Origin: Oceanicaulis alexandrii DSM 11625
GTDB taxonomy: Bacteria > Pseudomonadota > Alphaproteobacteria > Caulobacterales > Maricaulaceae
NCBI RefSeq assembly: GCF_000420265.1
Contig: NZ_ATUP01000001.1
Coordinates: forward strand, 558,001 to 622,000
Length of the DNA: 64,000 nucleotides
Reading direction: 5' to 3'
Positions 32,499 through 41,161 of this stretch are shown in pieces. The position numbers and the translations under genes were made by a program. Under the pieces are notes generated by a model. That model was given only the letters and a program-made list of their open reading frames with translations. It was not told the DNA's origin and searched no databases. Positions within the stretch are counted from its first letter, which is position 1. The number at the start of each line of letters is the position of its first letter.

Positions 32499-32809
32499 CC
32501 GCGGACCGCCGCCATGGCGTCTCGCGCCCGTTCGGACGCCGTCTCCACCGCCTGCAGCGCTTCAGCATCGGGATAGCACGCCTCCGCCTTGGCGCACGCC
32601 TCACCCAGCTCCATCGCGCCGACGCCGCGCGCGGCACCCTTCAGGGTGTGGACCGCCGTGCGCCAGTCTTCATCAGACCGCGCGGCTTTCATCAGGCTGA
32701 TGCAGGCGTCGATCTGATCGGACAACAATCCGAACAATTCGGTCTCCAGCGCCGCATCGCCAGCGGTGTACTGCTCCAGATGATCTCGGTCCAAAACGGG
32801 CGCGCTCAT
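32495..32809 (-). CDS. Hpt-domain phosphotransfer protein
   Basis: A 104-residue stand-alone histidine phosphotransfer protein. The phospho-accepting H54 lies in AVHTLKGAARGVGA, the classic H-x-L-K-G-x-(A/S) motif, within a four-helix bundle. No kinase or receiver gene is adjacent, so it is an orphan that links unidentified partners. Convergent with chorismate mutase, sharing a CTAG stop overlap. Confidence 0.83.
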   Translation of the reverse strand: MSAPVLDRDHLEQYTAGDAALETELFGLLSDQIDACISLMKAARSDEDWRTAVHTLKGAARGVGAMELGEACAKAEACYPDAEALQAVETASERARDAMAAVRG

Positions 32810-32916
32810 GGGCGTCAGTGCCTCCGTATCTCGAAGCCCCCAGCCTTAGAGCCCGCACCTTAACAGACCTTCACGCAGCCAGGCGACTTGTCCGTATGCT
32901 TAAGGAGACGTAGGGC

Positions 32917-33225
32917 TTGGCCTCAGACCTACCAGCCCCAACAATGCAGGGACGCAACGACTCCATGATGCTGTCAGACGTGATCGGGCTCACAGGCGTC
33001 GCCTGCGTGCTCTCCGCCTTCTTCCTCCTTCAGATCGAGAAAGTCCGCAGCGACGGGTTGGGCTATTTGTTGCTCAATCTGTGCGGCGCCTTGCTCTTGC
33101 TCGTCTCCTTGATGGTGACGTTCAATCTGGCGAGCTTCGTTATTGAAATATGCTGGCTTTCCATCTCGCTGTTTGGCCTGGCGAAATGGGTGATCCGTCG
33201 CCGCAAGGCGCGATCAGACGCTTGA
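32917..33225 (+). CDS. Small membrane protein, CBU_0592-like
   Basis: A 102-residue protein with about three transmembrane segments (LSDVIGLTGVACVLSAFFLL, GYLLLNLCGALLLLVSLMVT, ASFVIEICWLSISLFGLAKW) and a basic C-terminus RRRKARSDA. This arrangement resembles the CBU_0592 family of unknown function. The start is uncertain: a TTG at 32917 has AAGGAG nine bases upstream, while the ATG at 32965 begins directly at the first membrane segment with a weaker site. Confidence 0.65.
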   Translation: MASDLPAPTMQGRNDSMMLSDVIGLTGVACVLSAFFLLQIEKVRSDGLGYLLLNLCGALLLLVSLMVTFNLASFVIEICWLSISLFGLAKWVIRRRKARSDA

Positions 33226-33256
33226 CCGTTAAGGCCTAAAGCGTTCAACTCGGACC

Positions 33257-33709
33257 ATGAGCTTGCTAGATACATACAAGGCCCGCCTGGGCCAATCGCA
33301 TTCGTCGGACTGGTTTGAGGTCACCCAGGATCAGGTCAACACCTTCGCGGACGTGACCCTGGATCACCAGTTCATCCATGTGGACCCTGAGCGCGCCAGG
33401 ACCGAAAGCCCGTTCGGCGGCCCGATCGCCCACGGCTTTCTGACGCTGTCCATGCTCAGCCATTTCGCCGAGAAAGCCCTGCCGGCCTTCGAGGCGGGCG
33501 TGATCGGCATCAATTACGGCTTTGAGAAAGTGCGCTTTCTGACGCCGGTGCGTGTGGGATCAAAGATCCGCGGCACGTTCACTCTGGCCAATGTCATTGA
33601 ACGCAAACCCGGCCAGCTTCAGCTGACCCAGGACGCCGTTGTAGAAATCGAGGGCTCTGACAGCCCGGCGCTGATCGCCCAATGGCTCAGCCTGGTGGTG
33701 GAAGGCTAG
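33257..33709 (+). CDS. MaoC-like (R)-specific enoyl-CoA hydratase
   Basis: A 150-residue hot-dog fold protein. The hydratase active-site motif is DHQFIHVDPERA (D36 and H41), followed by GPIAHGFLTLSM, which matches MaoC dehydratases. They hydrate enoyl-CoA in fatty-acid metabolism or in polyhydroxyalkanoate supply. It has no adjacent pathway gene; its stop codon overlaps that of the convergent MarR regulator in CTAG. Confidence 0.87.
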   Translation: MSLLDTYKARLGQSHSSDWFEVTQDQVNTFADVTLDHQFIHVDPERARTESPFGGPIAHGFLTLSMLSHFAEKALPAFEAGVIGINYGFEKVRFLTPVRVGSKIRGTFTLANVIERKPGQLQLTQDAVVEIEGSDSPALIAQWLSLVVEG

Positions 33710-34200
33710 CGCTCGAACGCCTGCCCCACTTCATCGAGTTGCGCTTCCAGCTTGTCGAGAAGGCTCATGAGCTGGTCGCGCTCTTCGTCTGAGAACGCAG
33801 CGAGTAGTTTTTGCTCGTAATCGAGCGCCAGGGGCGCCACGTCCGCGTAAATCGCCCGGCCTTCCGCCGTCAGTGAGACGTCGCTGGCGCGCCGGTCCTG
33901 CGCATTGCGAATACGAGTCACCAGGCCGCGTTCATCCAGAGCGCGGATCGCCCGGCTGACGCTGACCTTGTCCATGGCGGTGGCTTCACACACCGCTTGC
34001 GCGGTCAGAGCCGCGCCCTCGCCCAGCACCGCAATCACCCGCCATTCCCAGATCGTCAGTCCGAACCGGGCCTGATACGCCTTGGCGATCAGGCTGGACG
34101 CCTTGTTGGACGTCACCGACAGGCGATAAGGCACATAGGAGGGCAGGCGAAGGCTTCCGCCCTCGCCTGCATCCAAGGGTTTACGGGCGTCGTCGGCCAA
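33706..34200 (-). CDS. MarR family regulator
   Basis: A 164-residue winged-helix regulator: WEWRVIAVLGEGAALTAQAV, MDKVSVSRAIRALDERGLV (recognition helix) and RNAQDRRASDVSLTAEGRAIY (wing). It stops two bases before the hppD frame begins at its C-terminal side: both are on the minus strand, with hppD upstream, so the two are probably one transcript. It may control tyrosine degradation genes, by position. Confidence 0.88.
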   Translation of the reverse strand: MADDARKPLDAGEGGSLRLPSYVPYRLSVTSNKASSLIAKAYQARFGLTIWEWRVIAVLGEGAALTAQAVCEATAMDKVSVSRAIRALDERGLVTRIRNAQDRRASDVSLTAEGRAIYADVAPLALDYEQKLLAAFSDEERDQLMSLLDKLEAQLDEVGQAFER

Positions 34201-34202
34201 AA

Positions 34203-35270
34203 TTACTCGGCCGCCGGCTCGGTCTTGATCACGCCGCGGCGGATCTGATCAAGCTCGATGGATTCAAACAGGGCTTTGAAATTGCCCTCGCCGAAGCCTT
34301 CATTGCCCTTGCGCTGGATGATCTCGAAGAAGATCGGTCCGATATTGGTGGTGGTGAAGATCTGCAGCAGCAGGCCGTCGCCGGTTTCGGGATTGCCGTC
34401 CACCAGGATGTTGTTCTTCTTCAGACGCTCGAGATCTTCGCCATGGTTCGGCACGCGCTCATCGACCAGCTCGTAATAGGTCTCTGGCGTGCCCTGGAAG
34501 ACGACGCCGTTCTTGCGCAGTTGCTCGACCGTCTCATAGATGTCCGGCGTGGTCAGGGCGATGTGCTGGATGCCTTCGCCATTATATTCACGCAGATATT
34601 CAGAGATCTGGGACTGATCATCCGAGCTTTCGTTCAGCGGGATTTTCAGCTTGCCGCACGGGCCGGTCATGGCGCGTGAGAGGAGGCCGGTATGCTGGCC
34701 CTTGATGTCGAAATAGCGGATTTCGCGGAAGTTGAAGACGTTCTCGTAAAAGCTCGCCCACTTGTTCATATTGCCGTTGATGACGTTGTGGGTCAGGTGA
34801 TCGAGAACCTCAAGGCCCACGCCGCCCTTATCTTCGGCGCCTGCAATCGGCTCGAACAGATCGTCATAGATCGTCTTGTCGCCATAGGTGTCGACCAGGT
34901 AGAGCGCCGAGCCGCCAATGCCCTTGATGGCCGGGATCTCGTCGGTCCAGACGCCGTCGCCGAACGGTTCGGCGCCGCGGGCGATAGCGTCGGCATAGGC
35001 CGCCTTGGCGTCTTTGACCCGGAAAGCCATGGCGTTGGCGCTGGGGCCGTGTTCCTTGCGGAAGTCCGCCGCCTGGCCGGTTTCTTCCTTGTTCACCAGG
35101 AAGCTGATGTCACCTTGCTTGTAGCGGGTGATGTTCTTGGTCTTGTGCTTGGCGACAGCGGTGAAGCCGAGGCTCTCAAACAGCGCCTCGATTTTTTCCG
35201 GTTCCGGGCTCGTATACTCGACAAACTCAAAGCCGTCGGTGCCCAACGGGTTCTCAAACAGATCGGCCAT
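34203..35270 (-). CDS. hppD: 4-Hydroxyphenylpyruvate dioxygenase
   Basis: Converts 4-hydroxyphenylpyruvate to homogentisate in tyrosine degradation. A 355-residue protein with two VOC modules. The iron ligands are visible: H158 in LDHLTHNV, H236 in GIQHIALTT and E316 in FFEIIQRKG. LLQIFTTTNIGPIFFE is a family signature. It is divergent from the maleylacetoacetate isomerase gene (same pathway) with about 150 bases between, and is followed by a MarR regulator. Homogentisate dioxygenase and fumarylacetoacetase are not in the window. Confidence 0.96.
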   Translation of the reverse strand: MADLFENPLGTDGFEFVEYTSPEPEKIEALFESLGFTAVAKHKTKNITRYKQGDISFLVNKEETGQAADFRKEHGPSANAMAFRVKDAKAAYADAIARGAEPFGDGVWTDEIPAIKGIGGSALYLVDTYGDKTIYDDLFEPIAGAEDKGGVGLEVLDHLTHNVINGNMNKWASFYENVFNFREIRYFDIKGQHTGLLSRAMTGPCGKLKIPLNESSDDQSQISEYLREYNGEGIQHIALTTPDIYETVEQLRKNGVVFQGTPETYYELVDERVPNHGEDLERLKKNNILVDGNPETGDGLLLQIFTTTNIGPIFFEIIQRKGNEGFGEGNFKALFESIELDQIRRGVIKTEPAAE

Positions 35271-35422
35271 GGGGGCGCTCCCTTAAATCAATCGTGATGC
35301 GCCGGCGGGCTTGATCAGCCGCTCTCCGGCGGGCATCGTCGTGTGGCGGAAGATAGTATCATTTGCAACTAAATTCACCCCCAATCTCAGCAGCCCCGCC
35401 TCAAACTCCGGAGAAATGTTTC

Positions 35423-36067
35423 ATGAAACTCGTCCTGCACGGCTATTTTCGCTCCGGCACCAGCTATCGCACGCGTCTGGCGCTGAACTGGAAAGGCGTT
35501 GAGTATCAGTATGTCGCGGTGAACCTGGCCACGGGTGAGCAGCATTCAGACGCCTATAAATCGCTCAACCCCCAAGGCCTGGTCCCGGCGCTGGAAGTGG
35601 ACGGACAGGTGCTGACCCAGTCCGTTTCGATCCTGGAATGGATTGAAGAGACCTTCCCCGAGCGGCCTTTGCTGCCTACCGCCCCCATTGAGCGCGCCCG
35701 CGTACGCGCCTTCGCGGCGGCCATCGGCTGTGACATTCATCCGCTGCAAAACCTGCGCATCCTGAAAAAGGCGCGCGAGTTATCGGGCGATGACGCCGAG
35801 GCTGGCCCCGCCTGGGCGCGTCACTGGATCAGCGTGGGCTTTGATGCGCTGGAACAGCTGGCTGATCAGGCCGATGGCCAGAACGGCTTCATTTTCGGCG
35901 ACGGACCGACGCTGGCGGAGATTTACCTGCTGCCGCAAATGTTCAATGCGCGCCGGTTCGGCGTTGATCTGACACCCTATCCGCGACTGGTCGCAGCGGA
36001 TGAAGCGGCGCGCGCGCTGCCCGAATTTGAACGCGCGGCGCCTGAAAACCAGCCCGACGCCGTCTAG
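35423..36067 (+). CDS. maiA: Maleylacetoacetate isomerase
   Basis: A zeta-class GST, 214 residues, that isomerises maleylacetoacetate to fumarylacetoacetate. The N-terminal active-site motif is FRSGTSYRTRLAL (residues 9-21), corresponding to the SSCSxRVRIAL motif of the family, with NPQGLVPALEVDG and QSVSILEWIEE after it. Start at 35423 is preceded by GGAGAA. It diverges from hppD, the neighbouring step in tyrosine degradation, which supports this identity over other GSTs. Its stop overlaps the convergent gene in a shared CTAG. Confidence 0.88.
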   Translation: MKLVLHGYFRSGTSYRTRLALNWKGVEYQYVAVNLATGEQHSDAYKSLNPQGLVPALEVDGQVLTQSVSILEWIEETFPERPLLPTAPIERARVRAFAAAIGCDIHPLQNLRILKKARELSGDDAEAGPAWARHWISVGFDALEQLADQADGQNGFIFGDGPTLAEIYLLPQMFNARRFGVDLTPYPRLVAADEAARALPEFERAAPENQPDAV

Positions 36068-36459
36068 TCGGTTTCGCGTTTGAACCAGTCTCCGCTGGGG
36101 ATCAGGCGAGCGGTCTCAACGCCCAGCACCCAGATATAGACCCAAGCGTCCCGGTCCGGCTCGATGAGCCGGACCTTTTTTCGCACATACCGCGAGCGCG
36201 CCGGGTCTTCGGGCCAGTAATCCTCGAACGCATCCACCTTCGGCATGACCGAGGCGTCACGCACTTCAAAGAGTTCGCCGACCACCGAGCCCGCCCCGTC
36301 GACCAGCCCCGGATAGGCGCCCAGATCATAAAGCTGGCCGCGCAAGGTGCAGGGGCCGAGCGGGGCGAAGGCGTTTTCAAGCCCGAAGCGCGCAAAGCCG
36401 CTTTCTCCAGCCCGGAGCAGACCATAAACGGCGAACGCGTCGCCCGTTTGAACCTGCAT
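36064..36459 (-). CDS. Gamma-glutamylcyclotransferase-like protein (AIG2 fold)
   Basis: A 131-residue protein with YGLLRAG at the N-terminus (the YGxL loop of the GGCT/AIG2 fold), GPCTLRGQLYDLGAYPGLV and a putative catalytic glutamate in VDAFEDYWP. The ATG at 36459 overlaps the upstream stop codon (TGATG), so it is translationally coupled to the DUF418 gene. The reaction may be cleavage of gamma-glutamyl amines or dipeptides; the family includes many proteins of unknown substrate. Confidence 0.82.
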   Translation of the reverse strand: MQVQTGDAFAVYGLLRAGESGFARFGLENAFAPLGPCTLRGQLYDLGAYPGLVDGAGSVVGELFEVRDASVMPKVDAFEDYWPEDPARSRYVRKKVRLIEPDRDAWVYIWVLGVETARLIPSGDWFKRETD

Positions 36460-37670
36460 CAGGCCTTGACCTTCATGATGGGCTGGAGCTGGCCATAGCT
36501 GAGGCTGCGCCACAGCCATTCAAACGGACCGAAGCGGAACACCTGCAACCAGAGGACGGACACGATCAGCTGGACAATCCAGACCGTGACCACCAGCTGC
36601 GCCTGCTGAATACGTTCCAGCTCGCCGAACAGGCCCAGGCCAATTCCGCCCACGGTCAGGAACACCATCACGATCGACTGCGTGAGATAATTGGTGAACG
36701 CCATGCGCCCGGCCGCCGCGAACGGCGCGCGGATCAGCTTCAACCAGGGCGCCTTGCACGCCAGGTTGATCAACGCGGCATAGCCCAGGCTCACCAGAAG
36801 ACTGCCGCCGTAATTGGTGGCGGTATGGATCCACATCGTATCCAGAGAAAAATCATGGTCGATGGCCACCTGACCGCCCCAGGCCACGATGGGCAAGCCG
36901 ACGCCCAGCCCGACCGCTGCGGCGATGACGTAATGACGCACGCTCCAGCGGCCCAGCAGAAAGCCGAGTTTATACAGCGCCATACCAAGCAGCATGACGC
37001 CGACGATCCGACCGCCGAAGAAAGCGAACATCAGGATATTGCCCAAGCCATTGAGGGCATTGGGAATACGGCTGGGCAAATAACCGCTCTGATAGGTGTT
37101 CACCAGCTCCGCCAGCTGCTCATCACTATACGCTATGCCCACATCCGTCGGGCCCATATCGGCCGGCAAAAGGGTGAAACTGGCGAAGATGGCGACCATC
37201 AGCAGCCCCGACAGGGCCACCCAGAACAGGCCCCAGCCGATCAGCTTGCCTGGCGACATGCGCCGGAAGAACACGATGATGAAGCCACCGATCGCATAAG
37301 TGACCAGGATGTCTCCAAACCACAGGCCGAACATGTGAATGAGGCCGATCACCAACAGCCAGGTCATGCGGGAGAAGTGCAGCTTGCGCGGAGCGTCTGG
37401 CTCTTCGCCCACCATCAGCAACATGCCGGCGCCGAACAGCGCGGAGAAAATGGTGATGAACTTCATCTCGAAAAAGACGTGCGAGATGTACCAGACCGTC
37501 AGATTGGCTCCGGTCAGATCCATGTGCGCCGGCGGGTACGCATAGGCGTTGGACGCCATGGTGAAAGCCTGCACATTCATCATCAGAATGCCCAGCACGG
37601 CGACCCCGCGCAGAACATCAAGGCTTTCAAAGCGATCCTTCGCGGCCACTGGCGCGGTATGCAGGCTCAT
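36459..37670 (-). CDS. DUF418 membrane protein (YeiB-like)
   Basis: A 403-residue integral membrane protein with 9-10 predicted transmembrane segments. The YeiB/DUF418 pattern is present: SLDVLRGVAVLGILMMNVQAF near the N-terminus (residues 16-36), FFEMKFITIFSALFGAGM, and the C-terminal GRMAFTNYLTQSIV and GPFEWLWRSLSYG blocks. Such proteins are related to acyltransferase-3 membrane enzymes, but their substrates are unknown. The stop overlaps the next gene's start. Confidence 0.88.
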   Translation of the reverse strand: MSLHTAPVAAKDRFESLDVLRGVAVLGILMMNVQAFTMASNAYAYPPAHMDLTGANLTVWYISHVFFEMKFITIFSALFGAGMLLMVGEEPDAPRKLHFSRMTWLLVIGLIHMFGLWFGDILVTYAIGGFIIVFFRRMSPGKLIGWGLFWVALSGLLMVAIFASFTLLPADMGPTDVGIAYSDEQLAELVNTYQSGYLPSRIPNALNGLGNILMFAFFGGRIVGVMLLGMALYKLGFLLGRWSVRHYVIAAAVGLGVGLPIVAWGGQVAIDHDFSLDTMWIHTATNYGGSLLVSLGYAALINLACKAPWLKLIRAPFAAAGRMAFTNYLTQSIVMVFLTVGGIGLGLFGELERIQQAQLVVTVWIVQLIVSVLWLQVFRFGPFEWLWRSLSYGQLQPIMKVKA

Positions 37671-37878
37671 GATGGTCCCCCAGTCCTGACAGCCCCCAAT
37701 CTTAACAGGGCTTGAGTATTTGACAGGCTCGCCGCATTTCAGAAGCGGCGCAAGACTGTTATCAGTCCAGAGCCATCTAAACTTACCAAGAGTTCATGAA
37801 ATTTCAGCGCAACCGACCTTGTCTCGGTCTCGCGTCAGGCGCATAAAAATTCTCGTTCGTCTTGCGCCAAGGCCCGTT

Positions 37879-38199
37879 ATGTCGCTGCTCATCGATATCG
37901 CCCACATGATCCTCGCCGCCACCCTGTCCTTTCTGGGACTGGGGTATGAGCGCGAAGACGCTGCGCACGCCATCCAACTCGCTCCGCATCAGGTCGAGAC
38001 CTTGTCCGGCGGCGCCTTGCTGACTCCGGCCACGTTTTCAGTGTCCGCTCAGAATACGCAATCGCTGTGCGCGCCGTCTCTGGTGATCGCACCGGCGGAG
38101 AGCGCGCCCGGCGCGCTTCCGGCGCACTCTACTCCGCAAATCATTATTCTTAACGATTGCGAAACCCTGTCTTTGCGGCGTGCGCTTCCCGCTCTTTGA
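37879..38199 (+). CDS. Possible small hypothetical protein
   Basis: A 106-residue frame starting MSLLIDIAHMILAATLSFLGLG, a hydrophobic stretch that could be a signal or anchor, then a low-complexity Ala/Ser/Pro region. AAGG stands eight bases before the ATG. Nothing in it is recognised. It lies in the 656-base space between the DUF418 gene and the TipN-like gene; apart from this frame I see no strong signal there, so it may be non-coding. Confidence 0.3.
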   Translation: MSLLIDIAHMILAATLSFLGLGYEREDAAHAIQLAPHQVETLSGGALLTPATFSVSAQNTQSLCAPSLVIAPAESAPGALPAHSTPQIIILNDCETLSLRRALPAL

Positions 38200-38326
38200 T
38201 CGACTCACACTCTGGCGTTACACACTAGGTCTGAACAAACAGGCCTGCAGTGCCGCGTGATTCTGTTAGGATAGTCGTTTCACGGCGATATCCGAACTGG
38301 ATCAGCGCCAAACCAGACGAGACGTC

Positions 38327-40453
38327 ATGGCTGCCAAGGATACAAAAGACGCTGAAAAGATTGAGGAAAGCGTGATCGCCGAACCGGCGGGCGGTGCGCT
38401 GGAAGCGATCCGCTCAACATCCCTCGCGCCTCAGATGACCGCGCCGCCTCCCAAAACAGAAGGCGGCGGCTGGCTGGCCTTTGGCGGGGCCGCGTTCGGG
38501 TTGTTGTGGTTTGGCGGCGCGGCGGCCTATCTCGCCGGATACACCGACCTGACAGCCCTGAGCCCTGCACAATTGGCGGGCCTGTCAGTCTTCGCGGCCG
38601 CTCCGGCGTTGCTGTTCGTGCTGGCGGGCCTTCTGGGACGTGAAGTGTCCCGCGCCGGCTCTCGCGCCCGCCATCTGGATGCGGCGGTCCTGCGCCTCGC
38701 CACGCCCACCGAACACGCCGAGGAAGACGCCTCGCGTCTGGCCGATGCGATCACCATGCAGGTCGATCGCGTCAACAAGGCGATGGAGAGCGCGCTGGCG
38801 CGGCTTGCGGCCATGGAAGAGGTGATCACCCACCATGCCGAAAGTCTGGAAGACGGCTCCAGCCGCGCCAAAGAGCGCGCCGAACAGCTGACCCGCGCCC
38901 TGCGCGACGAACGCCTGCGCCTTAATGACGTGTCTGAAGGTCTGGACGACAAGGCGGCCATGATCGCCGCCGCCATACAGGACCAGTCCAAAATGGTCGC
39001 CGCCGCCGCCGAGCTGGCCGACGCCAAGGCGTCAGAGGGCGAACGCCTGATCCGGTCGGGCGCCGAGCGCCTGAGCGCCGCCGGCCAGGCCGCCGAAGAA
39101 GCCGGCGATCGGGTCGCCCTGTCGCTGGACGCGCGCGCCACCGAGCTGCGCGACTTCTCCGATATGCTGCGCAATCGCACCGACGGGCTGGAAGACGCCT
39201 ATGTCAAACACCGCGACCGTCTGCAGGACGTGACTGAAACCCTGCGCAAGGAACAAGAGAAGATCGGCGCCGCGCTCGACTTCCACAAGGCCGAGCTGGA
39301 AACCATGACGCGCAAGGCGCGCGACGGGGCTGAAATCCTTGAAAGCACCGCCAAGAATTCCGGCGAAGTCTTCCTGGACGCCGTGGACAAGGCGTTGGGA
39401 CAGGCCAAGGATCTGGCCAATTCCCTGTCTGAACGCAGCGAAGAAGCCGCCCGCGCCCAGGAACGTGCGCTGGACCGGATGCGCGACGCCGCCCGCGCCG
39501 CGCGCGAAGCCGCCGAGGAAGCCGGCGAGAGCCTGAAAAAACAGGCCGACGATGCTGAAGCCGCGCTGGAGCGGGTCAGCGAAAGCGGATTTGACGTGGC
39601 CCGCCGCTCCGATGACGCCTTCCAGGCGCGTCTGCGTGAAGCGGAAGACCTGACCGTCCGCGCCGAAAAAGCCGCCGAAGAGGCCGCCGAGGCGGTGCGC
39701 AAGCAATTGTCTGAAACCCTCGACGCCGCGCGACGCGAAAGCCGCCGGATCGAGGATGAGCTGTCAGGTCTGCGCAGCAAGCTCGACGATGCGCCCGACG
39801 CCGCGCGCAACGCCGCCAAGGCCATGCAACGCACGTTGGAAGATGGTCTGACCCAGCTCAATGAGACGGCGCAGACCGCCTCGGACCAGGCGCGCGACAT
39901 CGACGCCTTGTTCCAGTCGCGTATCCGCCAGAACTATGAACTGCTCAGCGACTTCATCCTGCGCATGGGATCTGTCGCTGGCGGCCACAAACCGCTGGAC
40001 CTCAACATCAACGAATTGCCCGATCCGCTCAGCGGGCGGCGCAAGGATGAGGACGGGCCCAAAAGCGAGAAACCGGCGCGCAAGCGTACGGAAATCGCAA
40101 GCCGTGATGCTGAAAGACGCGCCTCGGAAAACCGTGATGACGGCGAACGCGACGAAGACTGGGAAGCCTCCAAGATTGAAGAGCGCAAAGCCGAACGGGC
40201 GCGCCGCAAGGATGAAGGCAAGCCCGATCTGAAAGCCGTCCGGTCCGCCCGCTCTGACGACGATGAAGACGAGGCGGCGCTCAACGGCGATGACGAGGAC
40301 CCGGTGCGCGACAGCATCCGTGACGGCGTCGAGAAAGCCCGCAAGGAAGCGAGCTGGCGCTGGCGCGATCTTCTGGCCAACATGGATTCAGACGAGACGC
40401 CCTCCGCGAACAAGGACGACCCCAAACGCAATCGCCGAAATCGCGACAGCTAG
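38327..40453 (+). CDS. tipN: TipN-like coiled-coil membrane protein
   Basis: A 708-residue protein. Two hydrophobic segments at residues about 48-70 and 82-106 anchor it; a very long coiled coil follows (about 110-560), rich in Ala, Glu, Arg and Asp with many heptads (ETLRKEQEKIGAALDFHKAE, AREAAEEAGESLKKQADDAE). Residues 575-708 are highly charged and low-complexity. This layout matches TipN, the new-pole marker that sets polarity and flagellum position in Caulobacter. Sequence identity cannot be checked here because coiled coils converge; other ApoA-like proteins would look similar. The terminator beyond it is shared with the lipoprotein gene. Confidence 0.6.
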   Translation: MAAKDTKDAEKIEESVIAEPAGGALEAIRSTSLAPQMTAPPPKTEGGGWLAFGGAAFGLLWFGGAAAYLAGYTDLTALSPAQLAGLSVFAAAPALLFVLAGLLGREVSRAGSRARHLDAAVLRLATPTEHAEEDASRLADAITMQVDRVNKAMESALARLAAMEEVITHHAESLEDGSSRAKERAEQLTRALRDERLRLNDVSEGLDDKAAMIAAAIQDQSKMVAAAAELADAKASEGERLIRSGAERLSAAGQAAEEAGDRVALSLDARATELRDFSDMLRNRTDGLEDAYVKHRDRLQDVTETLRKEQEKIGAALDFHKAELETMTRKARDGAEILESTAKNSGEVFLDAVDKALGQAKDLANSLSERSEEAARAQERALDRMRDAARAAREAAEEAGESLKKQADDAEAALERVSESGFDVARRSDDAFQARLREAEDLTVRAEKAAEEAAEAVRKQLSETLDAARRESRRIEDELSGLRSKLDDAPDAARNAAKAMQRTLEDGLTQLNETAQTASDQARDIDALFQSRIRQNYELLSDFILRMGSVAGGHKPLDLNINELPDPLSGRRKDEDGPKSEKPARKRTEIASRDAERRASENRDDGERDEDWEASKIEERKAERARRKDEGKPDLKAVRSARSDDDEDEAALNGDDEDPVRDSIRDGVEKARKEASWRWRDLLANMDSDETPSANKDDPKRNRRNRDS

Positions 40454-40472
40454 GCGCGCCAAAGCGCGAACA

Positions 40473-40505
40473 AAAAAGGCCGGCCTCAGATGGGCCGGCC
40501 TTTTT
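40473..40505. terminator. Bidirectional intrinsic terminator
   Basis: Perfect 13-bp stem AAAAAGGCCGGCC with a 7-base loop between two convergent genes; A- and T-runs on both sides allow it to work in both directions. Confidence 0.92.
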
Positions 40506-40525
40506 CATACGGTCAGGTGCTCTGG

Positions 40526-41161
40526 CTAACAGGGCGCCTCGGCGCAAACCACGCCAGACGTCCAGTTCGCCAGAGCATGGGCGGTTTCGTTGGAGGCCTG
40601 ACTGAAGGCTTCAATCAGCGCCGCCTGACGGTTATCGCTGGCCCGGACGCTGACATCAAAGCGGCGTGACGCCGCCAGAGCACGCTCCTCCCGATCAATC
40701 AGGCGGGCGACCATCCGCATCTGGATCAGCGGCGCCCGTCCATCGCCCTGATCATATTCGGCTTCAAACCGGCGCAATTCCAGTTGCAGGCGATAGCGCG
40801 CCTCCACCCCGTCTTCACTCCGAGCGGGGATCAGCTGCGGCGTCTCGCTGAGGAAGACATCCAGAATCCGGTCATGCACCAGCGTCGGCGCCGGCGACAG
40901 CCAGGCCGCGCCCGCCATATAGGCCAGCTCGCCATTGCGCAGCAGCGCCACCCGATCAACGGACAATCCGCGCGGGGCGCTGATCTGATCAATCAGTATG
41001 GTCTGCGCCTGGGCGGAAGGGGCCACTTCATCCGCCGTCAGACCGGTCAGACGATACAGCGACACCGGCTCGCTTTCCGGCAGCAAGGAGATGCAGCCCG
41101 GCGTCACCAGAAGGCTTGCAGCCCCAAGCGCGCCCAGCGCGACTTTCCCAAGAGTGCTCAT
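40526..41161 (-). CDS. ABC-type transport auxiliary lipoprotein
   Basis: A 211-residue lipoprotein: signal segment MSTLGKVALGALGAASLLVTPGC with the acceptor cysteine at 23 (weak lipobox). The remaining sequence (SEPVSLYRLTGLTAD, VDRVALLRNGELAYMAGAAWL, VHDRILDVFLSE) fits the PqiC/YmbA-type outer-membrane component of Mla-like systems. Its start overlaps the MlaD gene end by four bases. It is the last gene of the lipid transport operon that runs leftward from 44051. Confidence 0.86.
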   Translation of the reverse strand: MSTLGKVALGALGAASLLVTPGCISLLPESEPVSLYRLTGLTADEVAPSAQAQTILIDQISAPRGLSVDRVALLRNGELAYMAGAAWLSPAPTLVHDRILDVFLSETPQLIPARSEDGVEARYRLQLELRRFEAEYDQGDGRAPLIQMRMVARLIDREERALAASRRFDVSVRASDNRQAALIEAFSQASNETAHALANWTSGVVCAEAPC

